Shown here: in pieces, positions 1-8,991 of the stretch
How positions within the stretch are numbered: position 1 is the first letter of the stretch
Layout: the number at the start of each line of letters is the position of its first letter
From: CBDFHB01 sp965250115
Lineage (GTDB): Bacteria; Acidobacteriota; Vicinamibacteria; Marinacidobacterales; SMYC01
Assembly: GCA_965250115.1 (NCBI GenBank)
Contig: CBDFNJ010000002.1
Location: 2,108,001-2,172,000 of the forward strand
Direction: 5' to 3'
Length of the DNA stretch: 64,000 nucleotides
Made by a program: the position numbers and the translations under genes
The notes under the pieces: model-generated
The model's database searches: none
What the model saw: the letters and a program-made list of their open reading frames with translations, nothing else
What the model was told of the DNA's origin: nothing

Positions 1-1251
1 CTCCGTGACGGGAGCCCCGCCTCTGACGTGAATGGTCTCGAGCACGATATCGAGCGAGACCCACGCATCGCCCGAAGCGTATTGATCCGGGCTATCCGGG
101 TTGAGGGTCTCGATGTAGAGATCCTGCACGTCCGCATAGAGAGCAGTGACACCCCAGGCGATTCTCTCGTTCTGGCCGATCAACACGAGAGGCAGCCCTG
201 GAATGCTCGCGCCCGCCACGTCGAGGCCGCCTCCCTTCAAATGGATCTCGTACCAAATGGAAGGCATCGAGAGCCTCAAGTGTGGATCGGATGCCAAGAG
301 GGGACGACCGGACTGCGAGCGCTCGCTTCCGACGACCCAGGCGTTGCTTGCTCCGCGGAAGCCGCGGAGTTGTGACCCGCCCGCAGGTTCGAGCGCGGCG
401 ACACGAAAGGACTCGAGTGCGGCCTCTTGCTCGGGCGGCGGCCCAAGGCCCGTCATCCGATAGGCGGCCTCGACGCCGACGGCGTCGACGAGGTTCGCTC
501 GAAGCATCTCGACGTCGGCGTTGTACGACAGGATGTAGGCCATCCACTTGCCGATCGCCAGACTGTCCACCGCCTCCCACGGCGTCGGTTCGAGCTCGAG
601 CGCTTGAAACTCGGGGGGGAGGCGATCCGCATGGGCGGCGCGATAGGCATTCACCCCTGACGCATAGGCCTCGAGGATCTCCCGGGTTTCCGGACTCACC
701 CGATTGAGCTCCGAAACGGCGGCCTGGCCGAGCCCAATGCGACGGACGAGCCGATCGTGATCGAGGCCCACTGTACCGAGGGCTTCGGCTAGCTCGCCAG
801 AGCCCATACGCCGCAGCAGTTCCATTTGGAAGTAGCGATCCTGAGCGTGCACGAACCCCATGGCTCTCATCAAATCGTTGAGAGCGGCACCGGCGAGGTG
901 CGGAACCCCGTGCACGTCGCGGCGCACCTCGACGGGGGCGGAGAGTCCTTGAAGCTGCGCGACGCCCTCCGTCTGTGGCAGCGACTGACGTCCACGATAG
1001 AACAAATAGCCACCCACGGCGCCCACGAGGAGCGCGACGGCAACAACCCCAAGAAACAGGATCTTGAACCAGGGTCGCCCGGGCCCGGCTCGTCGGACGC
1101 TCCTGGTTTTTGTGCCGCTCTTCTTTGCGCCTCCACTCGGCCTCGGGAGCTTTCCTGACGGGCCCGAGGGCGCGGACGGCTTTCTCGGACCCTTGCTGGG
1201 TGGCGGCAGAGTGCGGCTGCCACCCGGTCGCCTGGGAAGTTTCTTGGCCAC
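1..1251 (-). CDS. Penicillin acylase family hydrolase (C-terminus cut by window edge)
   Basis: The first 417 residues of an N-terminal nucleophile (Ntn) hydrolase of the penicillin/acyl-homoserine-lactone acylase family; members hydrolyse amide bonds outside the cytoplasm after self-cleavage. A Lys/Arg/Pro-rich cytoplasmic tail is followed by one membrane segment at about residues 57-80 (FLGVVAVALLVGAVGGYLF). The alpha-subunit region follows (VRRDVHGVPHL, FVHAQDRYFQMELLRRMGSG). The motif RGASNAWVVGS carries the predicted nucleophile Ser302, the new N-terminus of the beta subunit after processing. The GTG start lies 5 bases after the moaC stop and is preceded by GAGAG. About half of the usual ~800 residues lies outside the window. 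Substrate unknown; membrane anchoring rather than a cleaved signal peptide is inferred. Confidence 0.85.
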   Translation of the reverse strand, partial: MAKKLPRRPGGSRTLPPPSKGPRKPSAPSGPSGKLPRPSGGAKKSGTKTRSVRRAGPGRPWFKILFLGVVAVALLVGAVGGYLFYRGRQSLPQTEGVAQLQGLSAPVEVRRDVHGVPHLAGAALNDLMRAMGFVHAQDRYFQMELLRRMGSGELAEALGTVGLDHDRLVRRIGLGQAAVSELNRVSPETREILEAYASGVNAYRAAHADRLPPEFQALELEPTPWEAVDSLAIGKWMAYILSYNADVEMLRANLVDAVGVEAAYRMTGLGPPPEQEAALESFRVAALEPAGGSQLRGFRGASNAWVVGSERSQSGRPLLASDPHLRLSMPSIWYEIHLKGGGLDVAGASIPGLPLVLIGQNERIAWGVTALYADVQDLYIETLNPDSPDQYASGDAWVSLDIVLETIHVRGGAPVTE

Positions 1252-1256
1252 GCTCG

Positions 1257-1748
1257 TTATCTCTCGTTTCTCTCGTAGACTCCGGAGCGGCCTCCCGCCT
1301 TGCGCAGAAGCCGGATGTCACCGATCACCATCGTCTTATCGGCAGCTTTCGCCATGTCATAAATGGTCAATGCAGCAACCGAGACCGCCGTGAGCGCCTC
1401 CATCTCGACGCCCGTCTTGCCCGTCGTGCGCACCTCGGCCTCGATGTCGAAGCCCGATTCGGTCGCCGTGATGCGAACGTCCGCATAGTCGATCGGCAGC
1501 GGGTGGCAGAGGGGTACCAGCTCCGAAGTCCGTTTGGCCCCGAGGACACCTGCGATGCGAGCTGTCTCCACGACGTTACCCTTCGCCGCCTTGCCTTCTC
1601 GGATAAGCCGCATCGCTTCCCTCGAGATCCGAATCGAGCCCGCCGCGAGGGCCTCGCGCCGAGTGACGTCCTTGCCGCCCACGTCGACCATGCGCGCCGA
1701 TCCGTCCGGTCCGACGTGGCTCAATTCCGGCTTCGCGCTATCTGCCAT
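1257..1748 (-). CDS. moaC: Cyclic pyranopterin monophosphate synthase MoaC
   Basis: 163 residues, the normal size for MoaC, which with MoaA converts GTP to cyclic pyranopterin monophosphate in molybdenum cofactor synthesis in the cytoplasm. Family signatures are clear: VDVGGKDVTRREA near the N-terminus, LVPLCHPLPI in the middle, and GVEMEALTAVSVAALTIYDM near residues 113-132. The usual Cys after that last block (YDMCKA) is Ala here (YDMAKA). The start overlaps the end of moeA by 28 bases, so the two are probably co-translated. No moaA, moaE or moaD is visible nearby. Confidence 0.95.
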   Translation of the reverse strand: MADSAKPELSHVGPDGSARMVDVGGKDVTRREALAAGSIRISREAMRLIREGKAAKGNVVETARIAGVLGAKRTSELVPLCHPLPIDYADVRITATESGFDIEAEVRTTGKTGVEMEALTAVSVAALTIYDMAKAADKTMVIGDIRLLRKAGGRSGVYERNER

Positions 1749-2968
1749 CGGTCTTCCTTGCTATGGAAACTATCGAGTGGATAGAAGCGGACGGCCTCCC
1801 CCGGCTCGAGATCCTCTTTCTCTTCCGGAACGACGAGCAGGGCATTCGATTTCGAGAAGGCCACGATGTCCCCCGAGCCTTGCGTGCGGATCGGCGTTGC
1901 CACAGGCTCACCGCCCTCCGCGATGACTACCCATCCGGGCAAGTACGCCCTTCGCCGCCCGCGGCTCGCGAGACGTGCCGAGAGTCGCGCCACGAGCAGC
2001 GGGCGAATTGGCTCGGCCGCTCCCTCGAGACGTGCAATCGCGGTACGAACGAAGAGCTCGAATGTCACCATAGTCGATACGGGATTTCCGGGGAGTCCGA
2101 AAACTAGCTTACCATGCTCGGAGACACCGAAAACGAGGGGCTTTCCGGGTTTCAGCCGAACCGATTCCACGAGGATACGCACGCCGACTCGCTCGAGAAC
2201 ATCTTCGACGAGGTCGAAGCGACCCATTGATACGCCGCCTGACAGAAGCAGTACATCGGCCTCGAGGCCTCGCCGAATGAGCTCCGTCAAGGCCGTCTCC
2301 GAATCGCGAGCGACGCCCAGGTACCGAGGGGCAGCGCCGACCGCGGCGCACTGCGCCATCAGTGAGAACCCGTTGCTGTTGCGGATCTGACCCGGTCCTG
2401 GCGTCTCCGAAGGATGCACGAGCTCGTCGCCCGTCGCGATAACTGAAATCTCTGGGCGTCGACCCACCGAGACCTTCGTCTTCCCGACGGTGGCGAGGAC
2501 GGCCACGGCGGCGGGGTCGAGCCTCGTCCCGCTCCTCAGCACCGTGTCTGAAGCGCGCACTTCGGAACCCTTGGGCGCGATGTTCTGACCCGAGCGCAGG
2601 CCCTCTCGAACCTCGACAGCCTCGGCCGTGCTTTCCGTTTGCTCCACCATTTGGACGGCGTCCGCGCCCTCCGGAACGGGCGCACCGGTCATGATGGAAG
2701 CAGCTTCGCCAGGCCCCACCTGGAAATCTGGAAACGACCCTGCGGGGATCGTGCCAACGATCCGAAGCGTCGTGGGTACCGACTCGAGGTCCCGTGCTCG
2801 CAGGGCGAAGCCGTCCACGGCGGAGCGGGGAAAAGGAGGCATGTCGAGATCGGAGACAACGTCTTCGCGTAACAGGCGGCCGGTGGCTTCCGCAAAGTCG
2901 ACGGATTCTGCGGGAAGCGGACGCGTGTTCCCGAGTACGAGGTCGAGAGCCTCCTCGATTGGAATCAT
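1721..2968 (-). CDS. moeA: Molybdopterin molybdotransferase MoeA
   Basis: 415 residues, typical for MoeA, which inserts molybdate into adenylated molybdopterin. The N-terminal domain opens with the family block ESVDFAEATGRLLREDV and MPPFPRSAVDGFALRA. The MogA-like central domain contains VIATGDEL, IRNSNGFSL and LLSGGVSMGRFDLVEDVL, and FGLPGNPVSTMVTFELFV follows. It sits between lpxD (ATGA overlap) and moaC (28-base overlap) on the same strand, so cofactor genes are embedded in a lipid A-associated transcript. Assignment is secure from motif order and length. Confidence 0.96.
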   Translation of the reverse strand: MIPIEEALDLVLGNTRPLPAESVDFAEATGRLLREDVVSDLDMPPFPRSAVDGFALRARDLESVPTTLRIVGTIPAGSFPDFQVGPGEAASIMTGAPVPEGADAVQMVEQTESTAEAVEVREGLRSGQNIAPKGSEVRASDTVLRSGTRLDPAAVAVLATVGKTKVSVGRRPEISVIATGDELVHPSETPGPGQIRNSNGFSLMAQCAAVGAAPRYLGVARDSETALTELIRRGLEADVLLLSGGVSMGRFDLVEDVLERVGVRILVESVRLKPGKPLVFGVSEHGKLVFGLPGNPVSTMVTFELFVRTAIARLEGAAEPIRPLLVARLSARLASRGRRRAYLPGWVVIAEGGEPVATPIRTQGSGDIVAFSKSNALLVVPEEKEDLEPGEAVRFYPLDSFHSKEDRWQIARSRN

Positions 2969-4014
2969 CGATCGGACGACTGGCCGGAGGCTCCGTCTTC
3001 GAAGTGACGCAACCGGTTCTCCAGGGCTCGAATCTTCTTCTTCAATCGTTCCAAGCCTCTCAGCTCCGCCGTGGATTTGAGCACTTCTCGATGCGGTCGG
3101 GCAGGGTAGCCGGAAACCATGGATTTCGCGGGGATGTTGCCGATGACACCGGATTGCGCGATGAGTACGGCGTCGTCACCAATCTGCAAATGATCCACGA
3201 CGCCGACCTGACCGCCCATGAGAACCCGTCTCCCGATCACGGTACTTCCCGAAATGCCGGCCTGGGCTGCCATCGCGGAGTCTTCACCGACGTCCACGTT
3301 GTGGGCGATGTGGACGAGGTTGTCTACCTTGACGCCGCGCCGTAATCGGGTTGTTCCGAGCGTGCCTCGATCGATCGTGGCGTTCGCGCCGATCTCCACG
3401 TCGTCCTCGACAGTTACCGTGCCCACGTGTCGAATTTTCATGAACTTGCCGTCCCGCCGGGCGAAGCCGAAACCGTCTGCCCCTATGACCGCCCCAGGGT
3501 GGACGATGACGCGATTGCCGATCCTGCACCGCTCCCGCACCACGACGTTCGGCCAGAGCGTGCAATCCTCACCGATCCTGGCTCCCCGACCTACATAGAC
3601 ACCTGGGTGGACGAGCGTGCCGGCCGAGATCGTCGCGTCGTCCGCTATATGGGCGAAGGGCAGCACGGTGACATTTCTGCCCAGCCGCGCGCTTGGTGAC
3701 ACGAAAGCCATCGGATGCACGCGTCCCGCCGGCGGCTCCCCCGGATGGAAGAGCTCCACGAGGTCGATCAGAGCGAGAAAGGGGTCCTCGAGCAGAATCT
3801 GTGGAACCTCGAGGGTCTGCACCCGGGCTCGGGCGACGACTGCCCCCGCCTTCGTCGACGAGAGCTCCTTCTCGTAGCGGGGATCGGCGTAGACGCTCAC
3901 GTCTTTGGGACCGGCTTCCGCGAGTGAAGCGAGTCCCTCGATGACGACGGAGCCGTCGCCGACGAGCTTGCCGTCGAATCGCCTGGCGAGGTCTTCGACT
4001 CGGAAGGAAAGCAT
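2965..4014 (-). CDS. lpxD: UDP-3-O-acylglucosamine N-acyltransferase LpxD
   Basis: Adds the N-linked 3-hydroxyacyl chain to UDP-3-O-acylglucosamine, the third step of lipid A synthesis, which marks the organism as having an LPS-type outer membrane. The N-terminal uridine-binding domain (VGDGSVVIEGLASLAEAGPKD) is followed by a long left-handed parallel beta-helix of hexapeptide repeats and a C-terminal helix (RLKKKIRALENRLRHFE). VHIAHNVDVGE holds the expected catalytic His. The start chosen (MLSFRVEDL) gives 349 residues and matches the family's N-terminus; an in-frame ATG at 4077 would add 21 atypical residues, and neither start has a strong Shine-Dalgarno. Stop overlaps the moeA start by 4 bases. 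Confidence 0.93.
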   Translation of the reverse strand: MLSFRVEDLARRFDGKLVGDGSVVIEGLASLAEAGPKDVSVYADPRYEKELSSTKAGAVVARARVQTLEVPQILLEDPFLALIDLVELFHPGEPPAGRVHPMAFVSPSARLGRNVTVLPFAHIADDATISAGTLVHPGVYVGRGARIGEDCTLWPNVVVRERCRIGNRVIVHPGAVIGADGFGFARRDGKFMKIRHVGTVTVEDDVEIGANATIDRGTLGTTRLRRGVKVDNLVHIAHNVDVGEDSAMAAQAGISGSTVIGRRVLMGGQVGVVDHLQIGDDAVLIAQSGVIGNIPAKSMVSGYPARPHREVLKSTAELRGLERLKKKIRALENRLRHFEDGASGQSSDR

Positions 4015-4177
4015 GTCAGAGAAGGATAAGCCAGAACCCTCGGCATTGGAAGTAATTGCCGTTCCAATGGTTTCCATGTGACAATAGGCTTGATCTGGGG
4101 GGTTGACGTCTGCGCGTGACCGGGTCCAGGCTCGTTTGCTAAACTAATAGAGCGGCCGGTTACGGAAAATTCAACCA

Positions 4178-6376
4178 ATGTCGGAAACGCCTCTGAAAAC
4201 TCTGGGCAAGTACCAGATCAAAAAGGAGCTGGGCAAAGGCGCGATGGGCGTCGTCTACCTCGGCTTCGACCCCGGTCTCGAGCGTGAAGTCGCACTCAAA
4301 GTCATGGCGAGCGCGATCGTCTCCGACAACGATCTGAAGGAGCGGTTCGAGAGAGAAGCGAAGGCCGTCGCTCGACTCCAGCATCCGAACATCGTTACTG
4401 TCTACGACCTGGGATACGACGATCAGGGTGCTCCCTTCATTGCGATGGAGTATCTAAAAGGGCAGGACCTCGAGCATCGGATTCGAAGAAACCCCTTGAC
4501 CTTCCGCGAGAAGCTCGGCGTCGTGGCCCAGACCTGTCGAGGACTCGCGAGCGCGCACCGCGCCGAAATCGTTCATCGCGATATCAAGCCCGCCAACATC
4601 TTCATTACGGAGAACGGCGAGGCCAAGATCATGGACTTCGGAGTCGCGCGTTGGCAGAAGTCCTCTCACACGCAGACCGGCGCCGTCCTGGGCACCGCCG
4701 ACTACATGTCGCCTGAGCAAATCAAGGGCCAGAAAGTCGATGGCCGATCGGACATATTCAGTGTCGGCGTCATCCTCTATCGCCTGCTGACGAACAAGAA
4801 ACCTTTCTCCGGCGAGAACATTCAAGCCGTCTTTTTCAAAGTCCTCAACCAACCGCCTCCCGAGCTCGTGCTTCCCGAAGGCAACGAGATGCCGGAGTTG
4901 CAGGCGATCGTCGACAAGGCGTTGTCGAAGGACAGCGACGAGCGCTACGGCACCGCCGACGATCTGGCAGACGATATCAGGGACCTCCTATCCCTCTATC
5001 AGGACTTGCTGAACGAGGACACCGTCTTCGACACCATGTTCGATCCCGCGACGGCAGCGACAGGCGACATGGATGGCGGCTCCGATGGCAGCGGCCGACG
5101 CCGCGCGACGACGGCGGGGACGGGACGTATCCTGGGAGGCACCACGAGCGGCGGCATCTCGCGCACTCATCGGCCCGGAACGGCCTACCCCACGACCGCG
5201 GGCCGGACTGGGGTTAGCCGCACTGCCGCGGGCCGGACAGTGGTTCAGCCTACCCGTATGATGGGCCCAGGCGCGGGCACGCTTTCCGGAACTCGGGCCG
5301 GCGTCGGGATACCGCTCCAGGGAAGCGGCGGAGGGTGGAAGTACGTCGCTGCGGTGGCGCTCCTGCTTCTCGTCGGGGCCGGAATCTACTACTTCACGCA
5401 AGGGCCGAACCCGCCCGGTGGCAATGCCGGTACCACCGTCGTCACCCAAGCGCCCCCGGCGCCGCCAACGGTCGAAGAGCGCATCGAGACGGCACGCAAC
5501 GCGCTTGCGATGGGGCTGCTCAGCAAGGCCTCTGGGGAAGTCGACGAGATTCTATTCGAGGATCCGGACAATGAGGCAGCGCTCGCGATCAAGAAAGAGA
5601 TCGAGGACGTCCAGCGTGGATCTCAGACATCGGTGGTGACATCCAATCCACAGCCGAGACCACCCTCACCTGGTCAACCCCAGCCGAACCCCAACAGCCA
5701 ACGCGCTACCGATCTCGCGGTCGACGCCTCGATGGCGATCGGAAGCGGCCAGCTCGACCAGGCCGCAAAGCTCATCGCCGATGGGCGAAGGCTAGACGCC
5801 GCCAACCCCCGCTGGCAGCAGTTGACGGAACAGCTCCAACGGGCGCGCCGGCAGTCGCTCGAGGCACAGGCGGCAAGGGACAAGCAAGCCACTGTCGACG
5901 GCTACGTGACGCGGGCCGCTGCCGCGCTCGCTTCGATGGGGACGCTGAACATTAAGGAGACGCCCACGGCGTTCATCGCTCCGGGTGGGAGCGAGACTCC
6001 CAAGGGTTTCGAGAGCGGCGGCGTCTCGGTCCAGCGGGCGACGACGGCGCCCGACAATCCCGGCGAGCTAATCGGTGAGATTAATCCTCTCACCGTGCAG
6101 CCGGGCCAGCCGTATTACCTGCGCGTGCGCATTTTCAACAAGGGCAACAAGCCGTTAGGCATCAAGTCGCTCGAGCTTGTCTCTACCTACGGGGCGAGAA
6201 CTAGCGGCAAAGGCCAACCCTTGACTCCGATGGTGCAACGCGTCAATCCGCGTGACACGGCCCTGGTTTGGGAAGTACGAGGCAACTGGACCGAGGATCA
6301 GAACAAGGGCAAGGTCCAGGCGAACGTGCTCCTCGTCGGGAACGCCAAACTCACGAAGACGATCCAGTGGGAGTAA
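4178..6376 (+). CDS. Membrane Ser/Thr protein kinase with extracytoplasmic repeat region
   Basis: Hanks-type (PknB-like) kinase of 732 residues. The kinase domain (about 12-270) has the glycine loop GKGAMGVV, Lys41 in VALKVM, HRDIKPAN at 133-140, DFGVAR from 153 and a TADYMSPE activation segment, so it should be active. A Gly/Thr/Arg-rich linker (about 285-380) leads to one membrane helix at about 388-406 (YVAAVALLLLVGAGIYYF). The outer part begins with a TPR-like stretch (IETARNALAMGLLSKASGEVDEIL, then AMAIGSG-type repeats) and ends with a beta-rich domain containing IFNKGNKPLGIKSLELV. No PASTA repeats are present. It overlaps the next gene by about 10 bases, suggesting the secreted product works with the kinase's outer domain. 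Confidence 0.93.
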   Translation: MSETPLKTLGKYQIKKELGKGAMGVVYLGFDPGLEREVALKVMASAIVSDNDLKERFEREAKAVARLQHPNIVTVYDLGYDDQGAPFIAMEYLKGQDLEHRIRRNPLTFREKLGVVAQTCRGLASAHRAEIVHRDIKPANIFITENGEAKIMDFGVARWQKSSHTQTGAVLGTADYMSPEQIKGQKVDGRSDIFSVGVILYRLLTNKKPFSGENIQAVFFKVLNQPPPELVLPEGNEMPELQAIVDKALSKDSDERYGTADDLADDIRDLLSLYQDLLNEDTVFDTMFDPATAATGDMDGGSDGSGRRRATTAGTGRILGGTTSGGISRTHRPGTAYPTTAGRTGVSRTAAGRTVVQPTRMMGPGAGTLSGTRAGVGIPLQGSGGGWKYVAAVALLLLVGAGIYYFTQGPNPPGGNAGTTVVTQAPPAPPTVEERIETARNALAMGLLSKASGEVDEILFEDPDNEAALAIKKEIEDVQRGSQTSVVTSNPQPRPPSPGQPQPNPNSQRATDLAVDASMAIGSGQLDQAAKLIADGRRLDAANPRWQQLTEQLQRARRQSLEAQAARDKQATVDGYVTRAAAALASMGTLNIKETPTAFIAPGGSETPKGFESGGVSVQRATTAPDNPGELIGEINPLTVQPGQPYYLRVRIFNKGNKPLGIKSLELVSTYGARTSGKGQPLTPMVQRVNPRDTALVWEVRGNWTEDQNKGKVQANVLLVGNAKLTKTIQWE

Positions 6377-6858
6377 CGGCTCTCGTCCTTTGGGTCCTGG
6401 TAGGGGTTGTCTCCGCAGACGAGCCTACGATCGACCATCAGCCGGTCGATTGCTCGATCCCCCAAAAGAACGCTCGCATTTGTAGCTACGTTCTCGACGA
6501 CGGCGAGGTGAAGCGCGTCCGGACTTTCTTCCGCGCGAAGGGGCAGGAAGCTTTTTATTGAACCGATATGGCTTTTGACGGGATCCAGTTCTGCGCCACC
6601 TTGCCAGTGCCCCAAAAGGACGTCCCCTCCATCGAGTACTACGTCTGGTCGGTCGCCGACGAGTTTCAGACGAGTCGGACCCGGGCCCACGAAATCTCGC
6701 TCGTTCCGACGTCGCCCTGTGCCTACCCGGTGGTGGACGATGATCCGGAGCGCACGTCGAGGCTCGTCGTGCACGCGACGTCGCGAAAACAGGGGAACGA
6801 GATCAAGAAATTCGAGCTACGAGGCATTGCCCAATTCGTTCCCGCGAAGAAGAAGTAG
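6367..6858 (+). pseudogene. Small secreted protein interrupted by one in-frame TGA
   Basis: A GTG at 6367, inside the end of the kinase gene, opens a frame with a signal-peptide-like start (VTALVLWVLVGVVSA then DEPT). It reads to a TGA at 6559-6561. The same frame then continues uninterrupted from TDMAFDGIQFCATLP to FVPAKKK and stops at 6858. The break falls in the middle of what looks like one domain (FFRAKGQEAFY, stop, TDMAFDGIQF), so the intact product would be about 163 residues. TGG to TGA is the simplest origin, but a sequencing error or recoding cannot be excluded. Cys residues on both sides (CSIPQ, CSYV, CATLP, CAYPV) fit an exported disulfide protein. Function unknown. Confidence 0.7.
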
Positions 6859-6866
6859 CCCACCCC

Positions 6867-7565
6867 GTGGCAGTCCAGGAAGGCGAGTCTTTCGGCGCCG
6901 AGCTCACCGTTGTTATTCCCGCCAAGGACGAAGCCCCGACCATCGGTGACATCGTTGCGCAAGCCCTCGAGCACGCGGCCGAGGTCGTGGTCATCGACGG
7001 CTCCTCCAGCGACGCCACGGCACGGCTAGCCGCGGAATCGGGTGCGAGGGTCCTGACGGACGCGGGCCGGGGCAAGGGCTTGGCGATGCGCGATGCACGC
7101 GGGCACATCGACACCGAGCTCACGGTCTTCATGGATGCGGACGGATCTCACGACGCGGAAGATATTCCCAAGCTCGTCGCCCCGATTCTGCGTGGTGACG
7201 CGGACCACGTATCCGGCTCGAGGCTCCTGGGAGGCTCGAGCGAGCTGCACGGCGGATTCGACGAGTGGGCCCGTCTTGCGGGTAGCTCCTTCATCACCGC
7301 CTGCATCAATCGTCGCTATGGTGTTCGCCTTTCGGATTCACAGAACGGTTTTCGCGCTCTCCGAACGGAAGTCCTCAAGAACCTGAAGCTCCGGTCCCGC
7401 CACACCACCATCGAGCAGGAGATGATTGTGGAGACGCTCCGAACCGGGCGTAGGATGGCGGAGGTGCCGACCCACGAATACCCGCGTCGAGCTGGCGAAT
7501 CTCACATCTCCGTCTGGCGTGACGGTCCGGGCTATGTGCTGTCGCTCATGCGCCTGATGCTCTAG
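6867..7565 (+). CDS. Family 2 glycosyltransferase, DPM1-like
   Basis: 232-residue GT-A fold glycosyltransferase of the dolichyl/polyprenyl-phosphate mannose synthase type. Visible motifs: VVIPAKDEAPTIG, VVVIDGSSSDATARLA, the metal-binding FMDADGSHDAEDIPKL, and SDSQNGFRALR in the acceptor region. There are no C-terminal membrane helices, unlike the GT2 at 60385, so it is cytoplasmic or peripheral. The GTG start lies 8 bases after the broken secreted gene. It is the first of four closely spaced genes (GT2, radical SAM, carbamoyltransferase, GT-C) and probably charges a lipid phosphate with sugar for the GT-C enzyme at 10686; that role is inference. Confidence 0.88.
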   Translation: MAVQEGESFGAELTVVIPAKDEAPTIGDIVAQALEHAAEVVVIDGSSSDATARLAAESGARVLTDAGRGKGLAMRDARGHIDTELTVFMDADGSHDAEDIPKLVAPILRGDADHVSGSRLLGGSSELHGGFDEWARLAGSSFITACINRRYGVRLSDSQNGFRALRTEVLKNLKLRSRHTTIEQEMIVETLRTGRRMAEVPTHEYPRRAGESHISVWRDGPGYVLSLMRLML

Positions 7566-7574
7566 AATCGAATC

Positions 7575-8987
7575 GTGAAAGTCCTGCTTCTGAATCCGCC
7601 GACGCGCCAAGGGAAAGGTTTTATCCGCGAGGGTCGTTGTACTCAAGAGGGCGGAGTGTGGACGACGCTTTGGCCGCCGATCTCGCTCGCGATGCTCGCG
7701 GCTGTCGTCGAGCGCGAGGGGCATTCGGTACGAGCGATGGACGCCGCGGCGACCGGCTTTCCGAGGGACGAATTGCTCCGCGACATCGAGCAAGCGCCTC
7801 CCGATGCCGTGGTCTGGAGCACGGGCACGCCCTCGATCGTCGACGACCTCGCTCTCGCGGACGAGATTCGAAAGTTGGCGCCCAAGGTTGCTACCGCTGT
7901 GTTCGGCACCCATGTGACCGCGCTCGCCGAGAAATGTCTGGGCGAGGCTCCCGGGCTCGACGCGATCTTCCGGAACGAGCCGGAGGAGACCGCACTTCAA
8001 TGGATCGATCGGCTCGACCAGCGCGAGCGCTGGGAGGAGATTCCGGGGCTCAGCTATCGGGATGCCGAGGGAATTCACCACAACCCGGAGCGACCGTTTC
8101 TCGACGATCTCGACGCGCTGCCCGATCCGGCATGGCACCATTTCGACTTGGATGTCTATCGGCTTCCTCTCAAAGGGGACCGTTTCCTCATGGTGACGCC
8201 GCATCGTGGCTGCCCTTATCCATGCAGCTATTGCACGGCGCAGACGTATTACGGCGCCAAGCTCCGGAGACGCTCCGTCGAGCGGGTCTTTCGGGAAATC
8301 GAGCGCAACGTCCGAGTGCACGGTATTCGTGATCTGTTTTTCTGGTCGGACACCTTCACGATCGACAAGAGATACGTTCTGGCGCTATGCGGGGCCATAG
8401 AGCCTCTCGGAGTATCGTGGGCCTCGAACAGTCGCGTCGACACCATCGACGAAGAGCTCGCGGTCGCGATGAGGCGCGCCGGCTGTTGGATGGTCTCTTT
8501 CGGCATCGAGAGCGGCGATCAAGCGTCGCTCGACGCCGCGGGTAAAGGAGCCAAGGTCGAAGACGCGGAGACCGCGGTCAAAGTCGTCAAAAAGGCGGGG
8601 ATCAAAGTCGCTGGACATTTCGTGCTCGGCATTCCGGGCGAGACGGTGGAGAGCCTCGAGAAGACGCTGGCCCTCGCCGCTCGTCTTCCGCTCGACTTCG
8701 AGCAGTTCTATTGCGCCGTTCCGTTTCCCGGCTCGCGTCTCTACGAGCAAGCGCTCGAAGCCGGATGGCTCCGCGAGACGGACTTCTCACGCTTTCGTCA
8801 GGACGAAGCGATCCTCGAGCTTCCTGCGCTCTCCCCCGAAGAGGTGAAGGCGTATCGCCAACGAGCCTACCGACGTTTCTATACGAAGCCGCGCGTTGCC
8901 TTGGGCGCGTTAGCGATGCTGTCGCCCAAGAACCTCGGTCGAGCGACAACCGCCTTCAAGCGTTTCATCGGCTGGACGCACGCCTGA
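7575..8987 (+). CDS. B12-binding-type radical SAM protein
   Basis: 470 residues. The N-terminal third has a cobalamin-binding-like Rossmann fold (MKVLLLNPPTRQGKG, WPPISLAMLAAVVEREGHSV, VVWSTGTPSIVDDLALADEI). The usual DxHxxG cobalt-ligand motif is not seen, so cobalamin would bind without it or not at all. The radical SAM core has HRGCPYPCSYC with cluster ligands Cys213, Cys217 and Cys220, followed by FFWSDTFTIDKRYVLALC, WMVSFGIESGD and HFVLGIPGET. The C-terminus (VPFPGSRLYEQALEAGWL) is typical of the class that modifies lipids and natural products. Neighbouring glycosyl- and carbamoyltransferases suggest modification of a lipid or sugar; the substrate is unknown. Confidence 0.9.
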   Translation: MKVLLLNPPTRQGKGFIREGRCTQEGGVWTTLWPPISLAMLAAVVEREGHSVRAMDAAATGFPRDELLRDIEQAPPDAVVWSTGTPSIVDDLALADEIRKLAPKVATAVFGTHVTALAEKCLGEAPGLDAIFRNEPEETALQWIDRLDQRERWEEIPGLSYRDAEGIHHNPERPFLDDLDALPDPAWHHFDLDVYRLPLKGDRFLMVTPHRGCPYPCSYCTAQTYYGAKLRRRSVERVFREIERNVRVHGIRDLFFWSDTFTIDKRYVLALCGAIEPLGVSWASNSRVDTIDEELAVAMRRAGCWMVSFGIESGDQASLDAAGKGAKVEDAETAVKVVKKAGIKVAGHFVLGIPGETVESLEKTLALAARLPLDFEQFYCAVPFPGSRLYEQALEAGWLRETDFSRFRQDEAILELPALSPEEVKAYRQRAYRRFYTKPRVALGALAMLSPKNLGRATTAFKRFIGWTHA

Positions 8988-8991
8988 GTTC

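Noticed and set aside
92..1321. Long minus-strand frame of 409 codons
   Set aside because: Extremely Arg-rich shadow of the penicillin acylase and moaC genes; the acylase frame carries family motifs and the nucleophile Ser.
6559..6561. TGA as a selenocysteine codon
   Set aside because: No Sec-type neighbouring motif or clear hairpin directly after it; a Trp-to-stop change or sequencing error is simpler.
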